Source: Lentisphaeria bacterium
GTDB taxonomy: Bacteria; Verrucomicrobiota; Lentisphaeria; Victivallales; UBA1829
Reading direction: 5' to 3'
Assembly: GCA_017456805.1 (NCBI GenBank)
Contig: JAFTIQ010000045.1
Location: 1 to 15,109 of the forward strand
Length of the DNA stretch: 15,109 nt
The number at the start of each line of letters is the position of its first letter. The first letter of the stretch is position 1. Shown here piece after piece: positions 13,610 to 15,109 of the stretch. The translations under genes and the position numbers were made by a program. The notes under the pieces are model-generated. The model saw only the letters and a list, made by a program, of their open reading frames with translations, made no database searches and was not told where the DNA came from.

Positions 13610-14896
13610 TTATCCTTTATAAAGAGGAGAGTTCTTGATGGATCCCGCAAGGGCAGTCGCAGCGGCAGAAGCAGGGCTCATCAGGTGAACCATCCCGCCT
13701 TTCCCCATACGTCCGTTGAAGTTGCGGTTTGTTGTACTTGCGCAGACTTCGCCGTTGGCAAGAACACCGTTGCTCATTCCGAGACATGCCCCGCAAGTCG
13801 GGTTGGTAACGCAGAATCCGGCATCCATGAAGATCTGAATGATCCCTTCTGCCAAAGCCTGACGGAACACCAGCGGTGTTGCAGGAGAAACAATGGCGCG
13901 GACATTGGGAGCGATCCGTTTGCCTTTCAGAACAGAAGCTGCGATTCGCAAGTCTTCCAATCTTCCGTTTGTGCAGGAGCCGATATAAACCTGATCGACT
14001 TTTGTGCCTTCCATTTCGCGGATGGTGCGAACCTGATCCGGCTTATAGTTGACTGTCATGACAGGTTCCAGGTTTGTAACGTCAAAATCAATGACTTTGA
14101 AATATTCTGCATCCTCATCCGGACGCCACTTGGAATATTCTTTCAGAGCTTCTTCTCTGCTGCTGAACTCTTTGGAGATGAAGCTCCAGAGATAATCGAC
14201 TGTCACCATGTCAGGATAGCAGCAGCCGCAGGTTCCGCCAGCTTCGATCGCCATGTTGCAAAGGGTCATACGGGATTCCATGGAGAAGGAATCGATCACA
14301 GGTCCGGCAAATTCGATCACCTTGTCCGTTGCCCCGTTCACGGTCAGCATCTTGATGATGGAAAGGATAACATCTTTAGCATAAACGCCTTCCGGAAGCG
14401 TTCCGGTAACGTTCACTTTGATGGTATCGGGTGCACGCATGGTGCAGACACCCTTGAGGATACCGACTTCCAGGTCAGTGGTCCCGACTCCGGCGGCGAA
14501 GGCACCGAATGCACCATGAGTACAGGTGTGGGAGTCTCCCATGATCACTGTAAAACCGGGACGGACAAAGCCCTTTTCCGGGAAAATAGCGTGGCAGACA
14601 CCGTTGTGACCGATATCAAAAAAGTCCTTGATATTGTGGCGGCGTGCCCAATCGCGCAAAGTTTTGCCCTGTTCAGCAGTTTTGGAGTCCTTTGCGGGGG
14701 TAACATGGTCGATCACCGCCTTGATCTTGGTGGGGTCAAAGACCCGGTCACGGCCGATGGCAACCAAATCATTAATAGCAATAGGGGTGGTGATCTCGTG
14801 ACAGAAAACACGATCAAGACTCAACACTGCCACGCCGGGGGCAGGGGAGTCAATGCGGTGCGCATCAAAGATCTTTTGAGCAGCAGTTTTACCCAT
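13610..14896 (-). CDS. leuC: 3-isopropylmalate dehydratase large subunit
   Basis: Predicted 428-residue [4Fe-4S] hydro-lyase subunit, partner of the adjacent small subunit in leucine biosynthesis. Iron-sulfur ligands are Cys308 (YIGSCTNGR), Cys368 and Cys371 (NPTCGACLG). Other family signatures are GDSHTCTHGAFGAFA (120-134) and the GRMGKGG segment near the C-terminus that precedes HLMSPASAAATA. The length of about 420-430 matches the LeuC/HacA branch rather than the longer enterobacterial LeuC (about 466). AAGGAGAA lies before the ATG. A consensus-like promoter precedes this gene, making it first in a seven-gene operon. The fold and reaction class are sure. The precise substrate (isopropylmalate versus homoaconitate or methylmalate) is the main open point. 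Confidence 0.92.
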   Translation of the reverse strand: MGKTAAQKIFDAHRIDSPAPGVAVLSLDRVFCHEITTPIAINDLVAIGRDRVFDPTKIKAVIDHVTPAKDSKTAEQGKTLRDWARRHNIKDFFDIGHNGVCHAIFPEKGFVRPGFTVIMGDSHTCTHGAFGAFAAGVGTTDLEVGILKGVCTMRAPDTIKVNVTGTLPEGVYAKDVILSIIKMLTVNGATDKVIEFAGPVIDSFSMESRMTLCNMAIEAGGTCGCCYPDMVTVDYLWSFISKEFSSREEALKEYSKWRPDEDAEYFKVIDFDVTNLEPVMTVNYKPDQVRTIREMEGTKVDQVYIGSCTNGRLEDLRIAASVLKGKRIAPNVRAIVSPATPLVFRQALAEGIIQIFMDAGFCVTNPTCGACLGMSNGVLANGEVCASTTNRNFNGRMGKGGMVHLMSPASAAATALAGSIKNSPLYKG

Positions 14897-14951
14897 GATT
14901 TATTCTCCTTGGATTGGATAATGATTGTTTTCAGCGATATATACATTATAT

Positions 14952-14980
14952 AAGATAATGCCGCAAACGCACTTTGTCAA
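14952..14980 (-). promoter_or_regulatory. promoter of the leuC operon
   Basis: Minus-strand TTGACA (14975-14980), a 17-nt spacer, and TATCTT (14952-14957). A second A/T-rich TATAAT overlaps at 14945-14950. Initiation would be near 14945, leaving a leader of about 50 nt. I see no leader peptide rich in leucine codons and no T-box. Confidence 0.7.
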
Positions 14981-15005
14981 TCCTCAAATACTATTAATTC
15001 TGTAC

Positions 15006-15109
15006 TTATTGAGCATTTTTAAAGCTGATTTTTCCGGCAAACAACATTTCCGTCACATCAGCATCAGAAAAAATATCGCCATTAAACAGGGCAGGGGCAG
15101 AAAAAGTAA
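15006..15109 (-). CDS. 3' end of a minus-strand gene cut by the window edge (tentative)
   Basis: One minus-strand frame stays open from the right edge to a TAA at 15006-15008, giving about 33 residues that read like ordinary protein (FNGDIFSDADVTEMLFAG). The other two minus frames stop within the same stretch. It lies upstream of the leuC promoter in the same direction. The fragment is too short to identify, and an open frame of this length could be chance. No terminator is seen between it and the leuC promoter. Confidence 0.4.
   Translation of the reverse strand, partial: TFSAPALFNGDIFSDADVTEMLFAGKISFKNAQ

Noticed and set aside
13493..14953. A 486-codon plus-strand open frame opposite leuC
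   Set aside because: It is antisense to an unmistakable leuC and leuD, has low-complexity composition and no recognisable motif. The long openness follows from the codon use of the real genes.
14930..14960. TATAATGTATATAT resembling the centre of a dif recombination site, in a window that also holds xerD
   Set aside because: Only the A/T-rich centre matches. The XerC and XerD arms do not fit, and the bases are better explained as the -10 region of the leuC promoter.

Overview
The window looks like an ordinary chromosomal segment of a Gram-negative-type bacterium. It has strong Shine-Dalgarno sites, sigma70-like promoters and tightly packed operons. My impression from the protein style is a PVC-group organism, perhaps Lentisphaerota (Victivallis-like): a large substrate-binding protein, a two-domain class II aldolase, and leuCD next to an HNH protein. 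This is recognition, not a computed assignment. I see no prophage, insertion sequence, CRISPR array, tRNA or rRNA.

Left part (1-4857): 395 bases with no gene end in a terminator-like hairpin. A DeoR-family repressor (minus strand) then diverges from a two-gene plus-strand operon. The operon encodes a SorE/YggP-type zinc sugar-phosphate dehydrogenase and a class II (zinc) ketose-bisphosphate aldolase. The divergent promoters share a gap holding two direct ATGATCAAAA repeats 19 bp apart, good candidates for the DeoR operator. A perfect 13-bp bidirectional terminator separates this operon from a convergent gene for a two-domain class II aldolase/adducin protein. Its second domain has lost the metal-binding histidines. 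Together these look like a sugar-phosphate catabolic cassette without its own kinase or transporter.

Middle part (4858-7535): a roughly 780-base gene-free gap holds the most interesting element. It is a promoter-to-terminator unit of about 245 nt whose RNA can fold into a long interrupted rod with three perfect 9-bp helices and an asymmetric central bubble, an architecture resembling 6S RNA. It could be an independent small RNA or a regulated leader. Downstream lies a three-gene operon: a zinc-ribbon membrane protein, an SPFH/stomatin-like protein without its own membrane anchor, and a short NfeD-like membrane protein.

Right part (7536-15109): one seven-gene minus-strand operon, with gaps from -4 to 18 nt. 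It runs leuC, leuD, a small HNH endonuclease, ABC ATPase, substrate-binding protein, fused two-domain permease of the ferric-iron type, and xerD. A consensus-like promoter (TTGACA-N17-TATCTT) precedes leuC, and no internal terminator is visible. The end of another minus-strand gene may be cut off by the right edge.
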